From: JAWVZB01 sp033722375
GTDB lineage: Bacteria > Actinomycetota > Nitriliruptoria > Nitriliruptorales > Nitriliruptoraceae
NCBI GenBank assembly: GCA_033722375.1
Contig: JAWVZB010000001.1
Span: 1-64,000 of the forward strand
Direction: 5' to 3'
Length of the DNA stretch: 64,000 bases
In this document: in pieces, positions 17,025-26,495 of the stretch
How the letters are laid out: every line of letters starts with the position of its first letter
Numbering within the stretch: the first letter of the stretch is position 1
Translations under genes and position numbers: made by a program
Notes under the pieces: generated by a model
Told to the model about the DNA's origin: nothing
Database searches by the model: none
What the model saw: only the letters and a program-made list of their open reading frames with translations

Positions 17025-17030
17025 ACCTTA
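17025..17030 (-). promoter_or_regulatory. -10 element for leaderless protease-like gene
   Basis: On the minus strand TAAGGT is followed by 6 nt and then the ATG at 17018. There is no Shine-Dalgarno sequence before that ATG. Confidence 0.4.
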
Positions 17031-17164
17031 GGTCGTCGGCCCGCTCTCGGGCGCGGCGGTTTCGCGACAACCGACCTTCGTGCAGACCGACCCACGTCTG
17101 ACGGTCACTACCCTGGCGAGGCTCGCCCCCGGCGAGGCCCCTCGTAGTCAGGAACAGGTCGACG

Positions 17165-20100
17165 GTGACGGATCAGGGACAGCACTCCGTCTCGGCACGG
17201 CACGCCCACCTGACGTTCGTGCCGGGGGAGCTCGCACCGGCCTCCGGAGCGTTCGTCGTCTGGGGGGTTGACCATCCGGATGAGGCTGCGCTCGAGCTCG
17301 GGTTCCCGGCTGGCGAGAAGGGCCGGCTGCGGACGGTCGTGCGGGGCGACGACGGCCGGCTGGAGCGTCGTGACGTGGACGGTCGCGTGATCCCGCTCGT
17401 GCCCATCCTGCGGGTCCTGGCCGCGATGCCGCCGGGTTCGGATCATGCTCCGTGGCAGCGGCCGTCGGACAGCGTGCTCGCCTGGAGCGTCGCGGCGAAG
17501 CTCGCGCTCGAGTTCGTGTCGGCCGGACGCGTGGTACCGAGCTTCCAGGCGGATCAGGGCGGCGACGAGGGACGCGCGATCTGGCGCTGCGTACCGACCT
17601 CCGACGGCCGGCTCGCCCACCTCGCCGAGGCGATGCCGCTCGCCGCCACCGCGTTGCGGAGCGACGAGGACGACGCCACGGTCTGGGTACCGCTGCGCCT
17701 CCTGCGATCCTTCTGCGACGCGGTCGCGGACGCGTGTGGTCGCGCCGGGAGGCGGCCCGAGGTCGATCCGCGCCGGCGCGGGGCGCGGCGCCCGTGGGAG
17801 GAGATGTGGGCCGACGCGCTCGCGAGTGCTGATCCCACGGTGTCCCGGCTGCGGATGGATTCTGGAGAGCTCGCGGACGCCGTGCAGGACTGGGCCAGTC
17901 CCTACCTGGGCCGCCGCGAGGGACGGTCGGTGCAGCTGCTGCTGAAGCTGGAGCCGCCGGCGACCGAGGACGGGTCGGTCGCCCCGCTCGAGGTGCCGTC
18001 GGGGGAGTGGCGCCTGAGCTTCCATCTGCGTTCCATCCTCGACGAATCCGCGGTGGTGCCTGCCGGAGACGTCTGGGGGGCGGACGGGGTGGTCGAACTC
18101 GCCGGCAAGCGGGTGCACGACGCCGCCGAAGTGCTCGTGCGTGCTCTGGCTGGGGCGGCCCGGCTGTTCCCCCCTCTGGAGCCGGTCCTCTCCGATGCGT
18201 CGCCGACGGGTATCGACCTGTCCGGTCCCGAGGTCGCGCAGCTCTTGACCGGCGACCTCGATGCCCTGGTGGATGCCGGCATCGCCGTGCAGATCCCACC
18301 GGAGCTGCGACAGGCGGACGACCGCCGCCTACGGATCCGCGCCCGGATCGGCAGGACCACCGATGCTGACATCGGCTCGCTCGCGGACGCCGGGTTCTCC
18401 CTGCCCGACCTGACCCAGTTCGAGTACGAGCTGGCTATCGGCGACGACGCGCTGACCGAGGAGGAGTTCGCCGAGATCGTCAAGGCCAAACAGCCACTCG
18501 TGCGCTGGCGCGGCCAGTGGGTGCGGGTCGAGCGTGACGAGGCCGACCGGCTCGCAGCGATCGCGGGAACCACCGGCACCCTCGACGTCACCGAAGCGTT
18601 GGCGGCGGCGTTGGCGGGCCAGCGCCGCGACGACGAACTCGGACTCGTGGACACCGTGGCGTCGGGCGAGATCCTGGCGCTGGTGGAGCGGCTGGTGCAG
18701 GAGGGGGCGGACCTCGACGACCCCAACCTCGACGGCATCGACGGTGACCTGCGCGACTACCAGCGACGCGGCATCGCCTGGCTGCAGCAGCTCGCTGCCC
18801 TGGGGCTCGGCGGGGTGCTCGCCGACGAGATGGGGCTCGGCAAGAGCGTGCAGGCCATCGCGCTCATGACCGCGCGGCGACAGGACCGTCCCCACCTGGT
18901 GGTGTGCCCGACCTCGGTCGTCGGCAACTGGGAGCGCGAGATCGCCAAGTGGACCGGTGACTTCCCGAGCATCCGCTACCACGGGCCCGACCGCCCCAGC
19001 ACGATCCGTGCCTTCCACCCCGGCCACATCACGGTCACGACCTACGCGCTGCTGCGGCGGGACATCGACCTGCTCGAAGCCGTCGACTGGGACGTGGTGG
19101 TGTTCGACGAGGCGCAGAAGATCAAGAACGCCGAATCCAAGGGCGCGAAGGCCGCGCGGGCACTCGACGCCCGGGTCAAGATCGCGATGACCGGGACGCC
19201 GATCGAGAACCGGCTGTCCGAGCTGTGGGCGATCATCGACGTGACCAACCCGGGGCTGCTCGGATCCCGGCGGCGCTTCAACGAACGGTTCGGCGTGCCC
19301 ATCGAGCGTTGGCACGACGCCGAGGCCGCGGAGCGGTTGCGCCGGCTCATCGCGCCGTTCGTGATGCGCCGCCTCAAGTCCGACCCCGAGGTGTCGGTCG
19401 ACCTCCCCGAGAAGCAGGAGATCACCGTCCACTGCTCCCTCACCCGCGAGCAGGCGTCGCTCTACCAGGCGGCGGTGGACAAGGCGTTCTCGGGGGAGGG
19501 CCTCGGCGCCACGACCTTCGAGCGGCGCGGGCGGATCCTCGCCCTGCTCACCGCGCTCAAGCAGATCTGCAACCATCCGCGCCAGTACCTGCGTGACGGC
19601 AGCCGACTCCAGGGCCGGTCCGGGAAGCTCTCGCGGGTCACCGACATCCTCCAGGAGGTGGTCGCCTCGGGCGACCACGCGCTCGTGTTCACCCAGTACA
19701 AGCAGATGGGCGATCTGCTCGTCGAACACCTCGAGTCGGCCCTCGACCTGCCCGAGGTCCCGTTCCTGCACGGCGGCACCGCCATGTCGGCGCGGGAGGC
19801 CATGGTCGATCGGTTCCAGGAAGCTCCGGATGCCCCGCCGATCCTGCTCGTGTCGCTGCGGGCGGGGGGCACCGGTCTGAACCTCACCCGCGCCACGGAG
19901 GTGATCCACTACGACCGCTGGTGGAACCCCGCGGTCGAGCAGCAGGCCACCGACCGCGCTCATCGCCTCGGACAGACCCGCCCCGTCACGGTCCACGCGC
20001 TCGTGACCGCCGGGACCGTCGAGGACCGCATCGCCGAGCTCCTCCAACAGAAGAAGGATCTCGCCCGGCAGGTGGTGGGCGAGGGTGAGGCATGGATCAC

Positions 20101-20182
20101 CGAGCTCGACGACGACGATCTCCGCGAGCTGATCGCGCTCAACGAGGAGGATGTGGAAGACGAGGAAGAGGCGGTGGCGTGA
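17165..20182 (+). CDS. SNF2/HepA-family DEAD-like helicase (DEAQ box)
   Basis: A 1005-residue Swi2/Snf2 ATPase. The N-terminal 480 residues hold the bacterial SNF2-associated region; the motor starts near residue 530 (LRDYQRRGIAWLQQL), with Walker A DEMGLGKSVQAIAL (about 550), motif Ia VVCPTSVVGNWEREI, Walker B VVFDEAQKIKN (about 648), motif III MTGTPIENRLSELW, and C-terminal helicase motifs LVFTQYKQM, VSLRAGGTGLNLTRA and WWNPAVEQQATDRAHRLGQ. All catalytic residues look intact. The next gene, overlapping by 4 nt, is a SWIM zinc-finger protein; the two are a known bacterial pairing of unknown purpose, perhaps in DNA repair or transcription recycling. Confidence 0.9.
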   Translation: MTDQGQHSVSARHAHLTFVPGELAPASGAFVVWGVDHPDEAALELGFPAGEKGRLRTVVRGDDGRLERRDVDGRVIPLVPILRVLAAMPPGSDHAPWQRPSDSVLAWSVAAKLALEFVSAGRVVPSFQADQGGDEGRAIWRCVPTSDGRLAHLAEAMPLAATALRSDEDDATVWVPLRLLRSFCDAVADACGRAGRRPEVDPRRRGARRPWEEMWADALASADPTVSRLRMDSGELADAVQDWASPYLGRREGRSVQLLLKLEPPATEDGSVAPLEVPSGEWRLSFHLRSILDESAVVPAGDVWGADGVVELAGKRVHDAAEVLVRALAGAARLFPPLEPVLSDASPTGIDLSGPEVAQLLTGDLDALVDAGIAVQIPPELRQADDRRLRIRARIGRTTDADIGSLADAGFSLPDLTQFEYELAIGDDALTEEEFAEIVKAKQPLVRWRGQWVRVERDEADRLAAIAGTTGTLDVTEALAAALAGQRRDDELGLVDTVASGEILALVERLVQEGADLDDPNLDGIDGDLRDYQRRGIAWLQQLAALGLGGVLADEMGLGKSVQAIALMTARRQDRPHLVVCPTSVVGNWEREIAKWTGDFPSIRYHGPDRPSTIRAFHPGHITVTTYALLRRDIDLLEAVDWDVVVFDEAQKIKNAESKGAKAARALDARVKIAMTGTPIENRLSELWAIIDVTNPGLLGSRRRFNERFGVPIERWHDAEAAERLRRLIAPFVMRRLKSDPEVSVDLPEKQEITVHCSLTREQASLYQAAVDKAFSGEGLGATTFERRGRILALLTALKQICNHPRQYLRDGSRLQGRSGKLSRVTDILQEVVASGDHALVFTQYKQMGDLLVEHLESALDLPEVPFLHGGTAMSAREAMVDRFQEAPDAPPILLVSLRAGGTGLNLTRATEVIHYDRWWNPAVEQQATDRAHRLGQTRPVTVHALVTAGTVEDRIAELLQQKKDLARQVVGEGEAWITELDDDDLRELIALNEEDVEDEEEAVA

Positions 20183-21135
20183 CCGGGGTCGAGGACGAGA
20201 CCAGGACGGCGTGGCCCGAGCGGTGGCTCGCCGGTGTCGGTGGGCAGCCGGACGGGTCCGCGGCCGAGCGGTTGTCCCGCGGGCGGTACTACGCCAGCCG
20301 CGGTGGCGGCTCCGACCTCACGATCGAACCGGGTCGGCTGTCGGCGCGGATCCCGGAAGGGCGGCTGCGGCCCCGGCTCGCCACGGTCGACGTTCCCGAG
20401 CTCGACGAGCAAGGCCGTTCGGTCATCGTGGACGTCCTGGCGTCCGAGGTCCGCTTCCTCGCGGCTGCCCTCGAGGGCGAGCTTCCTCCCGCGCTCGCCG
20501 AAGCGCTCGCCGAGCGAGGCGTGGACCTGGTGCCGTCGAGAGACGAGATCGAAGAAGCGTGCACCTGCGGCGAGCGGCGCATGCCCTGCAAGCACGTGGC
20601 CACCGTCCACCACGCCTTCTCCGACCGGTTGGAGGAGGATCCACTGCCGCTGCTGAAGCTGCGGGGACAGGATCCGACGTCCCTCCTGGCGACGCTGCGC
20701 GAGCGCCGGCGGGGCGGGGCGCCTCCAGCTGGCACGATCCAGATCTCCGAGCTCGGGGACACCGACCCCAGCACGGCGCGGGGCGATCTGGAGGCGGTGA
20801 CGCTGCATCCGCGGCAGGTGGACGATCCCGGTTGGCTGCTCGCGCACCTCGGGGAACCGCCCGGGGTCGAGGAGCTCGAGCGCTTCGAGGAACGCATCGC
20901 CGACGCGGCTGACTTCGCGTGGCGGATCGCCGCCGGCGAAGGCTCGGAGGTCGCCGACGAGGAGCTCCTGCTCGCCGAGCTCCGGGCGCAGCGGGTGTCC
21001 GGCGCCGGCAAGGTCGCCGACGCGTTGGGGTGGGATCGCGAGCAGACACGAACGCTGCTCGATGCCTTGTTCGAGCGGGGCGACGTGCTGCGCATGGGGT
21101 CCGGCGAGGACGCCAAGTACCGCGCCGCCGACTAG
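20179..21135 (+). CDS. SWIM zinc-finger protein
   Basis: A 318-residue protein with a SWIM zinc finger CTCGERRMPCKH (CxC-x6-CxH) at about residues 132-143. SWIM fingers bind DNA or proteins. The N-terminal 130 residues (RWLAGVGGQPDGSAAERLSR, then a beta-rich part) match the usual SWIM-family lead-in; the C-terminal 150 residues form a helical, possibly winged-helix region (KVADALGWDREQTRTLLDAL, DVLRMGSGEDAKYRA). The GTG overlaps the helicase stop as GTGA, so the products are made together and probably form a complex. Confidence 0.85.
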   Translation: MTGVEDETRTAWPERWLAGVGGQPDGSAAERLSRGRYYASRGGGSDLTIEPGRLSARIPEGRLRPRLATVDVPELDEQGRSVIVDVLASEVRFLAAALEGELPPALAEALAERGVDLVPSRDEIEEACTCGERRMPCKHVATVHHAFSDRLEEDPLPLLKLRGQDPTSLLATLRERRRGGAPPAGTIQISELGDTDPSTARGDLEAVTLHPRQVDDPGWLLAHLGEPPGVEELERFEERIADAADFAWRIAAGEGSEVADEELLLAELRAQRVSGAGKVADALGWDREQTRTLLDALFERGDVLRMGSGEDAKYRAAD

Positions 21136-21198
21136 CGGAGCCCTACGAGTCTGCTTGCTGGATATGTCCTGCGCCCGCACGATTTGTGCAGCAGGCTC

Positions 21199-22971
21199 CT
21201 AGACCAGGTCGGTGGGGAGCTCCACGATCCGTGAGCGGAGGTACTCGCCGAGCCCTTTCGCTTGCGGGTCGATCCGCGTCGAGGCCGACACGCCCATGCC
21301 CAGGAGCCCCACCACGACGAAGTTGAGTGCGTTCAGGTTCGGCAGCTCGTAGCGCTGGACGTCGAGCTCCGCGGCGTCGGGCACGAGCTCCCGGAACCGG
21401 TCGACCGTGAGGAAGTCGCGGAGCCATGGGTACGCGTCGGCGCTGCGGACCCACACCCCGACGTTGGCGTTGCCGCCCTTGTCGCCCGACCGCGCCCCGA
21501 CCACGCGCCCCAGCGGGACGGAGCTGGTGCCACCGGAGTCCTCCGACGTCGTCTCGGGTTGGTGCGGGGCGCCCGGGGGTTCGGTCCGCGCGGGGTTGCC
21601 GCCCGGGGTCTGGGCGATCTGGGTCTCGTTGCCGTCCGGTCCCACGACGACCTCGGTCACCTCGTCCTTGGGGATCAGGGCCGGCCAGTAGACACCGAAC
21701 GGGTCGGCGTCGTCGGGCGGGGCGGTCATGGTGAACCCGGGGTAGCTCGCCAGCGCGATCTCCACGACCGGGCCGGAGAAGCCCCGGCGGCCGATCCGGT
21801 TGGGGTCGCTGTGCTTGACCACCAGGCGGAGCTGGGCGATCGCCTCGGCGTTGCGGTCCGCGTCGTCATGGTCGGAGCGGACGAGCTGCCACTCGGCGTG
21901 GTCCAGCTCGTCGAGTGGGAGCTGGTCTTCCAGTGTGCGCTGGACCAGATCTGCCTTCGCGTCGACGTCGAGGCCGGTGAGCAGGAAGGTCATCTCGTTG
22001 CGGAACCCGCCGAGCGTGTTGATGCAGACCTTGAGCTGGTCGGTCGGTGGCGTCCCGCGAACTCCCGTGATCGCCACCTGGTCGTCGCCGACCTGCTCGA
22101 GCCGGATCGTGCCGAAGTCGGTGGTCACGTCGGGGTTGAGGTACTCCGGCGCCCCGATCTCGTAGAGGAGCTGGGCGGTGACGGTCCCGACGGACACCTC
22201 CCCGCCGGTGCCGGGGTGCTTGGTGATCACCGACGAGCCGTCGGGATGCACTTCCGCGATCGGGAAGCCGGGGTGCTCGAGGCCGTCGACCTCCTGGAAG
22301 AACGAGTAGTTGCCGCCGGTGGCCTGTGCCCCGCACTCCAGCACGTGGCCGGCGACCACCGCTCCGGCCAGGGCATCCCAGTCGTCTCGCTCCCATCCGA
22401 ACCGCCAGGCGGCCGGCCCGACGACGAGCGACGCGTCCGTGACGCGGGGCGCGATGACGACGTCGGCGCCCTGCTCGAGCGCCGCGGCGATGCCCCACCC
22501 GCCCAGGTAGGCGTTGGCGGTCAGTGGCGGCATGTCGTTCGAGGAGAGCGGGGCGCCGGTGTCGAGGTGGGTGAACTCGTGGCCATCCTCCTGGAGCTGT
22601 TCCAGGCGGTGGAGGAGGTCGTCGCCCTCGATGTGGGCCACGCGCAGATCGACGTTGCTGTTCGCAACGAGCTCGCGGGTCGCATCCGCGAGCCCCGAGG
22701 GGTTCAACCCGCCCGCGTTGACGACCACCTTCACCCCCCGCTCCGCCACGAGCTCGATCGCGTCCTCGAACTGGCGGCGGAAGGTCTTCGCGTACCCGGT
22801 CGAGGGGTCCTTCTGCTGTCCGCGCCAGAGGATCAGCATGGTCAGCTCGGCGAGGTAGTCGCCGGTGACGACGTCGACGGGGTGCTCGCCCTCGAGCTGC
22901 TCGCGGAAGGCGTCGAAGCGGTCGCCGTAGAAGCCAGAGCAGTTGGCGATGTGCAACACGTCGTCGGCCAC
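21199..22971 (-). CDS. AtuA-like (DUF1446) protein with C-terminal AtuA extension
   Basis: A 590-residue protein of the acyclic-terpene-utilisation AtuA family. The N-terminal 450 residues are the DUF1446 domain (LHIANCSGFYGDRFDAF, GDYLAELTM, VVNAGGLNPSGLADATREL, TANAYLGGWGIAAALEQGAD, CGAQATGGNYSFF); the C-terminal 110 residues are the AtuA ferredoxin-like domain (RVVGARSGDKGGNANVGVWV through LPNLNALNFVV). GTG 22971 has GGAGGG 4 nt upstream. In Pseudomonas AtuA is needed for citronellol/geraniol breakdown but its reaction is not known. It is divergent from an alpha/beta hydrolase-SDR pair; a shared catabolic role is possible. Confidence 0.85.
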   Translation of the reverse strand: MADDVLHIANCSGFYGDRFDAFREQLEGEHPVDVVTGDYLAELTMLILWRGQQKDPSTGYAKTFRRQFEDAIELVAERGVKVVVNAGGLNPSGLADATRELVANSNVDLRVAHIEGDDLLHRLEQLQEDGHEFTHLDTGAPLSSNDMPPLTANAYLGGWGIAAALEQGADVVIAPRVTDASLVVGPAAWRFGWERDDWDALAGAVVAGHVLECGAQATGGNYSFFQEVDGLEHPGFPIAEVHPDGSSVITKHPGTGGEVSVGTVTAQLLYEIGAPEYLNPDVTTDFGTIRLEQVGDDQVAITGVRGTPPTDQLKVCINTLGGFRNEMTFLLTGLDVDAKADLVQRTLEDQLPLDELDHAEWQLVRSDHDDADRNAEAIAQLRLVVKHSDPNRIGRRGFSGPVVEIALASYPGFTMTAPPDDADPFGVYWPALIPKDEVTEVVVGPDGNETQIAQTPGGNPARTEPPGAPHQPETTSEDSGGTSSVPLGRVVGARSGDKGGNANVGVWVRSADAYPWLRDFLTVDRFRELVPDAAELDVQRYELPNLNALNFVVVGLLGMGVSASTRIDPQAKGLGEYLRSRIVELPTDLV

Positions 22972-23006
22972 GGTCCCTCCGGCGTCCGGCTGGTCGGTGT
23001 GACGGC

Positions 23007-23035
23007 TTTCAACGGACGGGCTGGCGAATCTAGTG
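23007..23035 (+). promoter_or_regulatory. Candidate promoter for the hydrolase-SDR operon
   Basis: TTCAAC (23007-23012), 17-nt spacer and TAGTGT (23030-23035), about 31 nt before ATG 23067. It sits in the 95-nt divergent gap with the AtuA-like gene. Confidence 0.3.
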
Positions 23036-23066
23036 TGGATGTACCTCACCCGATCCCGGAGTTCCC

Positions 23067-23876
23067 ATGCCGCGCATCGAGATCAACGGCACCAGGCTCT
23101 ACTACGAGGACACCGGCAGCGGTGACGAGACCGTGTTCTTCTCCCATGGCTTGCTGTGGGACGGCCGCATGTTCGGGCCGCAGGTCGAGGCGCTGTCGGA
23201 CCGCTACCGCTGCATCACCTACGACCACCGCGGCCAGGGCCGCAGCGAGGTGCCGACGGAGTCGTCGATCCCGATGGACCTCCTGGCCGCCGACGCGGCC
23301 GCCCTGATCGAGGCGCTCGACGCCGCGCCCTGCCACTTCGTCGGCTTGTCCATGGGGGGGTTCACCGGCATGCGGGTCGCGGCGCGACGGCCCGACCTGG
23401 TGCGCTCGCTCGTGCTCATGGAGACCTCTGCCCGGCCGGAGGAGCCGCAGAACCGGGTCAAGTACCGGCTGCTGGCGCAAGCTGCGCGACTCGCCGGGAC
23501 CGGCCCACTCACGGGTCAGGTCATGCCGATCATGTTCGGGCAGACGTTCCTGGACGACCCCAGCCGGGCACCGGAACGCGAGCAGTGGAAGACGATCCTC
23601 GCGGGGAACCGCAAGGACATCTACAAGGCGGTCAACGGCGTCATCGAACGCGGCAACGTCGAGGTCGAGGTTGCGCGTATCGAGGTTCCGACGCTCGTGA
23701 TGGTCGGCGAGGAGGATGTCGCACAGCCGCCGGAGGAATCGGAGCTCCTCGCGTCCGCCATCCCGGACGCCAAGCTGGTCCGCATCCCGAGGGCGGGACA
23801 CACCAGCACGATCGAGGAGCCGGCGTTCGTCAACCAGGAACTGCAACAGTGGCTCGAGACCCACAGGGAGGCCTGA
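23067..23876 (+). CDS. Alpha/beta hydrolase
   Basis: A 269-residue alpha/beta-fold hydrolase. The oxyanion HG motif is FFSHGLLWD, the nucleophile elbow is GLSMGG with S95, the catalytic Asp is probably in VGEEDVAQP and the His in RAGHTSTIEEP near the end. This is the 3-oxoadipate enol-lactonase/carboxylesterase type; no cofactor or signal peptide. It precedes an SDR gene by 1 nt, so the two are cotranscribed and may act in sequence on one substrate. Confidence 0.88.
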   Translation: MPRIEINGTRLYYEDTGSGDETVFFSHGLLWDGRMFGPQVEALSDRYRCITYDHRGQGRSEVPTESSIPMDLLAADAAALIEALDAAPCHFVGLSMGGFTGMRVAARRPDLVRSLVLMETSARPEEPQNRVKYRLLAQAARLAGTGPLTGQVMPIMFGQTFLDDPSRAPEREQWKTILAGNRKDIYKAVNGVIERGNVEVEVARIEVPTLVMVGEEDVAQPPEESELLASAIPDAKLVRIPRAGHTSTIEEPAFVNQELQQWLETHREA

Positions 23877-23877
23877 C

Positions 23878-24678
23878 ATGACACACCACGAGGACGGACA
23901 CGTCGACATCGACGCGCTCTTCGACGTCAGCGGCAAGGTCGCCGTCGTCACCGGCGGCTACCGGGGCATCGGCCGCATGATCACCGAGGGGCTGTTGAAG
24001 GCAGGGGTCCGGTGCTACATCACCGGCCGCAAGGCCGACCAGCTCGAGGAGGCCGCCGAGGAGCTGTCCGAGTTCGGTGAGGTCGTGGCGATCCCGGGTG
24101 ACCTCTCGGACGAGGCCGGCTGCAAGGAGTTCGCCGCCGCCGTCGCGGAGCAGGAAGACGAGGTCCACATCCTCGTCAACAACGCGGGTGCGGCCTGGGG
24201 GGAGTCGATCGACGAGTACTCGGAGTCGGGCTTCGACAAGGTGCTGGCGGTCAACGTCAAGGGCGTCTTCATGATGACCAAGTCGTTGCTTCCGCAGCTC
24301 CGTGCGGCCGGTACCCACGACGACCCTGCACGGGTCATCAACATCGGATCGATCGACGGCCTGAGCGTGCCGGCGCTCGAGTCGTACGCCTACTCCGCGT
24401 CGAAGGCGGGGGTCCACCACATGGGCCGTCACATCGCGAGCCGCCTGGCCGAGGATCACATCACGGTGAACGCGATCGCTCCAGGGCTCTTCGAGTCGAA
24501 CATGACTGCGTTCATGTTCGACGACCTGTCCGAGAACGCCGAGGAGATCTTCCCCCTCCAGCGCACCGGCCGCCCCGACGACATGGCCGGTGCGGTGCTG
24601 TTCCTCGCTTCCCGGGCCGGGTCCTACGTCACCGGGGCGGTGATCCCCGTCGACGGCGGCTCGGCGACGCTCCGCTGA
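23878..24678 (+). CDS. Short-chain dehydrogenase/reductase
   Basis: A 266-residue classical SDR. The nucleotide-binding TGGYRGIG is at 25-32, NNAG near 100, the active-site Ser in NIGSIDGLS and the Tyr/Lys pair in YSASK (Y172, K176), followed by APGLFESNMT. An Arg in TGRKADQ after strand 2 favours NADP(H). The C-terminus GAVIPVDGGSA is typical of the FabG-like subgroup. Start ATG 23878 directly follows the hydrolase stop. Substrate unknown. Confidence 0.9.
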   Translation: MTHHEDGHVDIDALFDVSGKVAVVTGGYRGIGRMITEGLLKAGVRCYITGRKADQLEEAAEELSEFGEVVAIPGDLSDEAGCKEFAAAVAEQEDEVHILVNNAGAAWGESIDEYSESGFDKVLAVNVKGVFMMTKSLLPQLRAAGTHDDPARVINIGSIDGLSVPALESYAYSASKAGVHHMGRHIASRLAEDHITVNAIAPGLFESNMTAFMFDDLSENAEEIFPLQRTGRPDDMAGAVLFLASRAGSYVTGAVIPVDGGSATLR

Positions 24679-24827
24679 GCTCACGTGGTGCCAGTTCCCC
24701 TGACGCTGCGTGGCGTGCGACCGGTGTCCGTCGGGTGGGCCTCCCACCGCCGGCCGAATAACCACCACGGGGTACCGTTCGGGTGAGCCAGACCCTGACC
24801 TGATCCTCGCACGGAACGGAGTCCCCG

Positions 24828-25088
24828 ATGTCCGCGCCCACCCGCATCCGATGGGTGCTCGCACTCACGGCGACGATGCTGGTCGCCGTGACCCCGGTCG
24901 CCCACGCCTACGTCGACCCCGGCTCCACGAGCCTCATCTTCTCCTGGATCGTCGCCGGACTGGCCGCAGCGGGGATGACCCTCCGGATCTTCTGGAGCCG
25001 CGTTCGGAGCTTCTTCAAGCGGAGCGACGACAGCGGAAGCGCCGACGAGGAGCGCCAGCCGACGAAGGTGGCCACCGACACTGACTGA
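24828..25088 (+). CDS. Small YVDPG membrane protein
   Basis: An 86-residue protein with a signal-peptide-like N-terminus (about 1-27, cleavage near AHA), then the conserved YVDPGSTSLIFSWIV motif, a membrane segment (about 35-55) and a basic/acidic tail (FFKRSDDSGSADEER). Short proteins with YVDPGxxS appear beside surface-polysaccharide and AlkP-superfamily genes in many bacteria, to my knowledge without a known function. GGAG lies 8 nt before the ATG. It starts a three-gene set with 9 nt to the next gene. Confidence 0.7.
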   Translation: MSAPTRIRWVLALTATMLVAVTPVAHAYVDPGSTSLIFSWIVAGLAAAGMTLRIFWSRVRSFFKRSDDSGSADEERQPTKVATDTD

Positions 25089-25097
25089 CGGCGCACC

Positions 25098-26495
25098 GTG
25101 ACCAGCGACACCAGCCCCCCCACCCTCCACCCTGCATCGTTCCGCGATCCGGCCGGGTTCCTCTACGAGCGTGACGGGGTGCTCCTGCGCCAGGTCGATG
25201 GCTCCTACGCCGACGAGTACGACCGGCTCCTCGACTCCGGGCTCTACGACGACCTGACCCGCGACGGTCTGCTCGTCCCACACGAGGAGGTCGACGAGGA
25301 GCTCGCCGCTGCTCCGGGCGCCCACCGGGTGCTCCGACCGCAACGGCTGCCGTTCATCTCCTATCCCTACGAGTGGTGCCCGGCCCAACGGCGGGATGCA
25401 GCGCTGCTGACGCTCGAGATCCAACGGCGGGCGCTCGACCACGGCATGACGCTCCGGGACGCCTCCGCCTACAACGTGCAGTTCCGGCACGGGGAGGCGA
25501 CCCTCATCGACACGCTCTCCTTCGGGCGCTACCGAGAGGGCGAGCCGTGGGTCGCCTATCGGCAGTTCTGCCAGCACTTCCTCGCCCCGCTCGCCCTCGA
25601 ATGCCACGCGGACGTCCGACTCGGCAAGCTCCTGGCGACCCACATCGACGGTGTGCCGCTGGACCTCGCCTCCGAGTTGTTGCCCTGGACGACCAAGCTC
25701 CGGCCGGCGCTCTTGACCCACATCCACGGGCAGGCGCGTGCTTCGCGCACGCGCGCGGCCGACGTCGACGAGGGCGGCAGGACGGCCCGCTTCTCGGAAC
25801 GAGCGACCCGCGGGCTCGTCGAAGGGCTGGCCAGCGCGGTTCGGAAGCTGCGGTGGGATCCCGACGACACCGTCTGGGCCGGCTACTACGAGGAGGCCTC
25901 CCACTACTCCGAGGAGGCCATGGGCGCCAAGGCCGCCACCGTCGCCGACTGGCTGGACGAGCTCGCGCCCGGCACGGTCTGGGACCTCGGCGCCAACACC
26001 GGCCGGTTCAGCCGGCTCGCGGCCGAGCGGGGCGCACACACCGTCGCCTGGGACATCGACCACGGCGCGGTCGAGCGCGCGTGGCGGGAACGCGAGGCGG
26101 TCGAGGGGAGTGGAGACCTCCTGCCCCTGGTTCTCGACCTGTCGGCACCCTCGCCCGCGATCGGATGGGCGAACGCCGAACGGGCGTCGCTCGTGGATCG
26201 GGGCGCCGTCGACGTCGTGATGGCGTTGGCGCTCGTCCACCACCTGGCGATCGGCAACAACGTTCCGCTCGACCGGGCGGCGGCGCTGTTCGCCGACCTC
26301 GGCCGTCACGCCATCGTCGAGTGGGTCCCGAAGACCGACGAGAAGGTCCAGGTCCTGCTCGCCACCCGCGAGGACGTCTTCGAGCACTACACGCTGGCCG
26401 ACTTCGAAGCGGCCGTGGCCTCGTTCTTCGACATCCGCGATCGACTCGAGCTGCCTGGGGGCCGCGAGCTCTTCCTCCTGGCGCGCACTACGTGA
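25098..26495 (+). CDS. Class I methyltransferase with N-terminal kinase-like domain
   Basis: A 465-residue protein. The C-terminal half (about 270-465) is a Rossmann methyltransferase: VWDLGANTGRFSRLAAERGA is SAM motif I, VAWDID ends strand 2 and VVMALALVHHLAIGNN is the motif IV region. The N-terminal half has a protein-kinase-like catalytic-loop pattern: LRDASAYNVQF (D121, N126) followed by LIDTLSF (D138), matching Asp-x4-Asn and the metal-binding Asp of kinase folds. The 4-nt GTGA overlap with the next gene ties it to a membrane AlkP-type protein. The known WbdD enzyme that caps O-antigen also combines a methyltransferase and a kinase, in the opposite order; a capping role here is inference. 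Confidence 0.75.
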   Translation: MTSDTSPPTLHPASFRDPAGFLYERDGVLLRQVDGSYADEYDRLLDSGLYDDLTRDGLLVPHEEVDEELAAAPGAHRVLRPQRLPFISYPYEWCPAQRRDAALLTLEIQRRALDHGMTLRDASAYNVQFRHGEATLIDTLSFGRYREGEPWVAYRQFCQHFLAPLALECHADVRLGKLLATHIDGVPLDLASELLPWTTKLRPALLTHIHGQARASRTRAADVDEGGRTARFSERATRGLVEGLASAVRKLRWDPDDTVWAGYYEEASHYSEEAMGAKAATVADWLDELAPGTVWDLGANTGRFSRLAAERGAHTVAWDIDHGAVERAWREREAVEGSGDLLPLVLDLSAPSPAIGWANAERASLVDRGAVDVVMALALVHHLAIGNNVPLDRAAALFADLGRHAIVEWVPKTDEKVQVLLATREDVFEHYTLADFEAAVASFFDIRDRLELPGGRELFLLARTT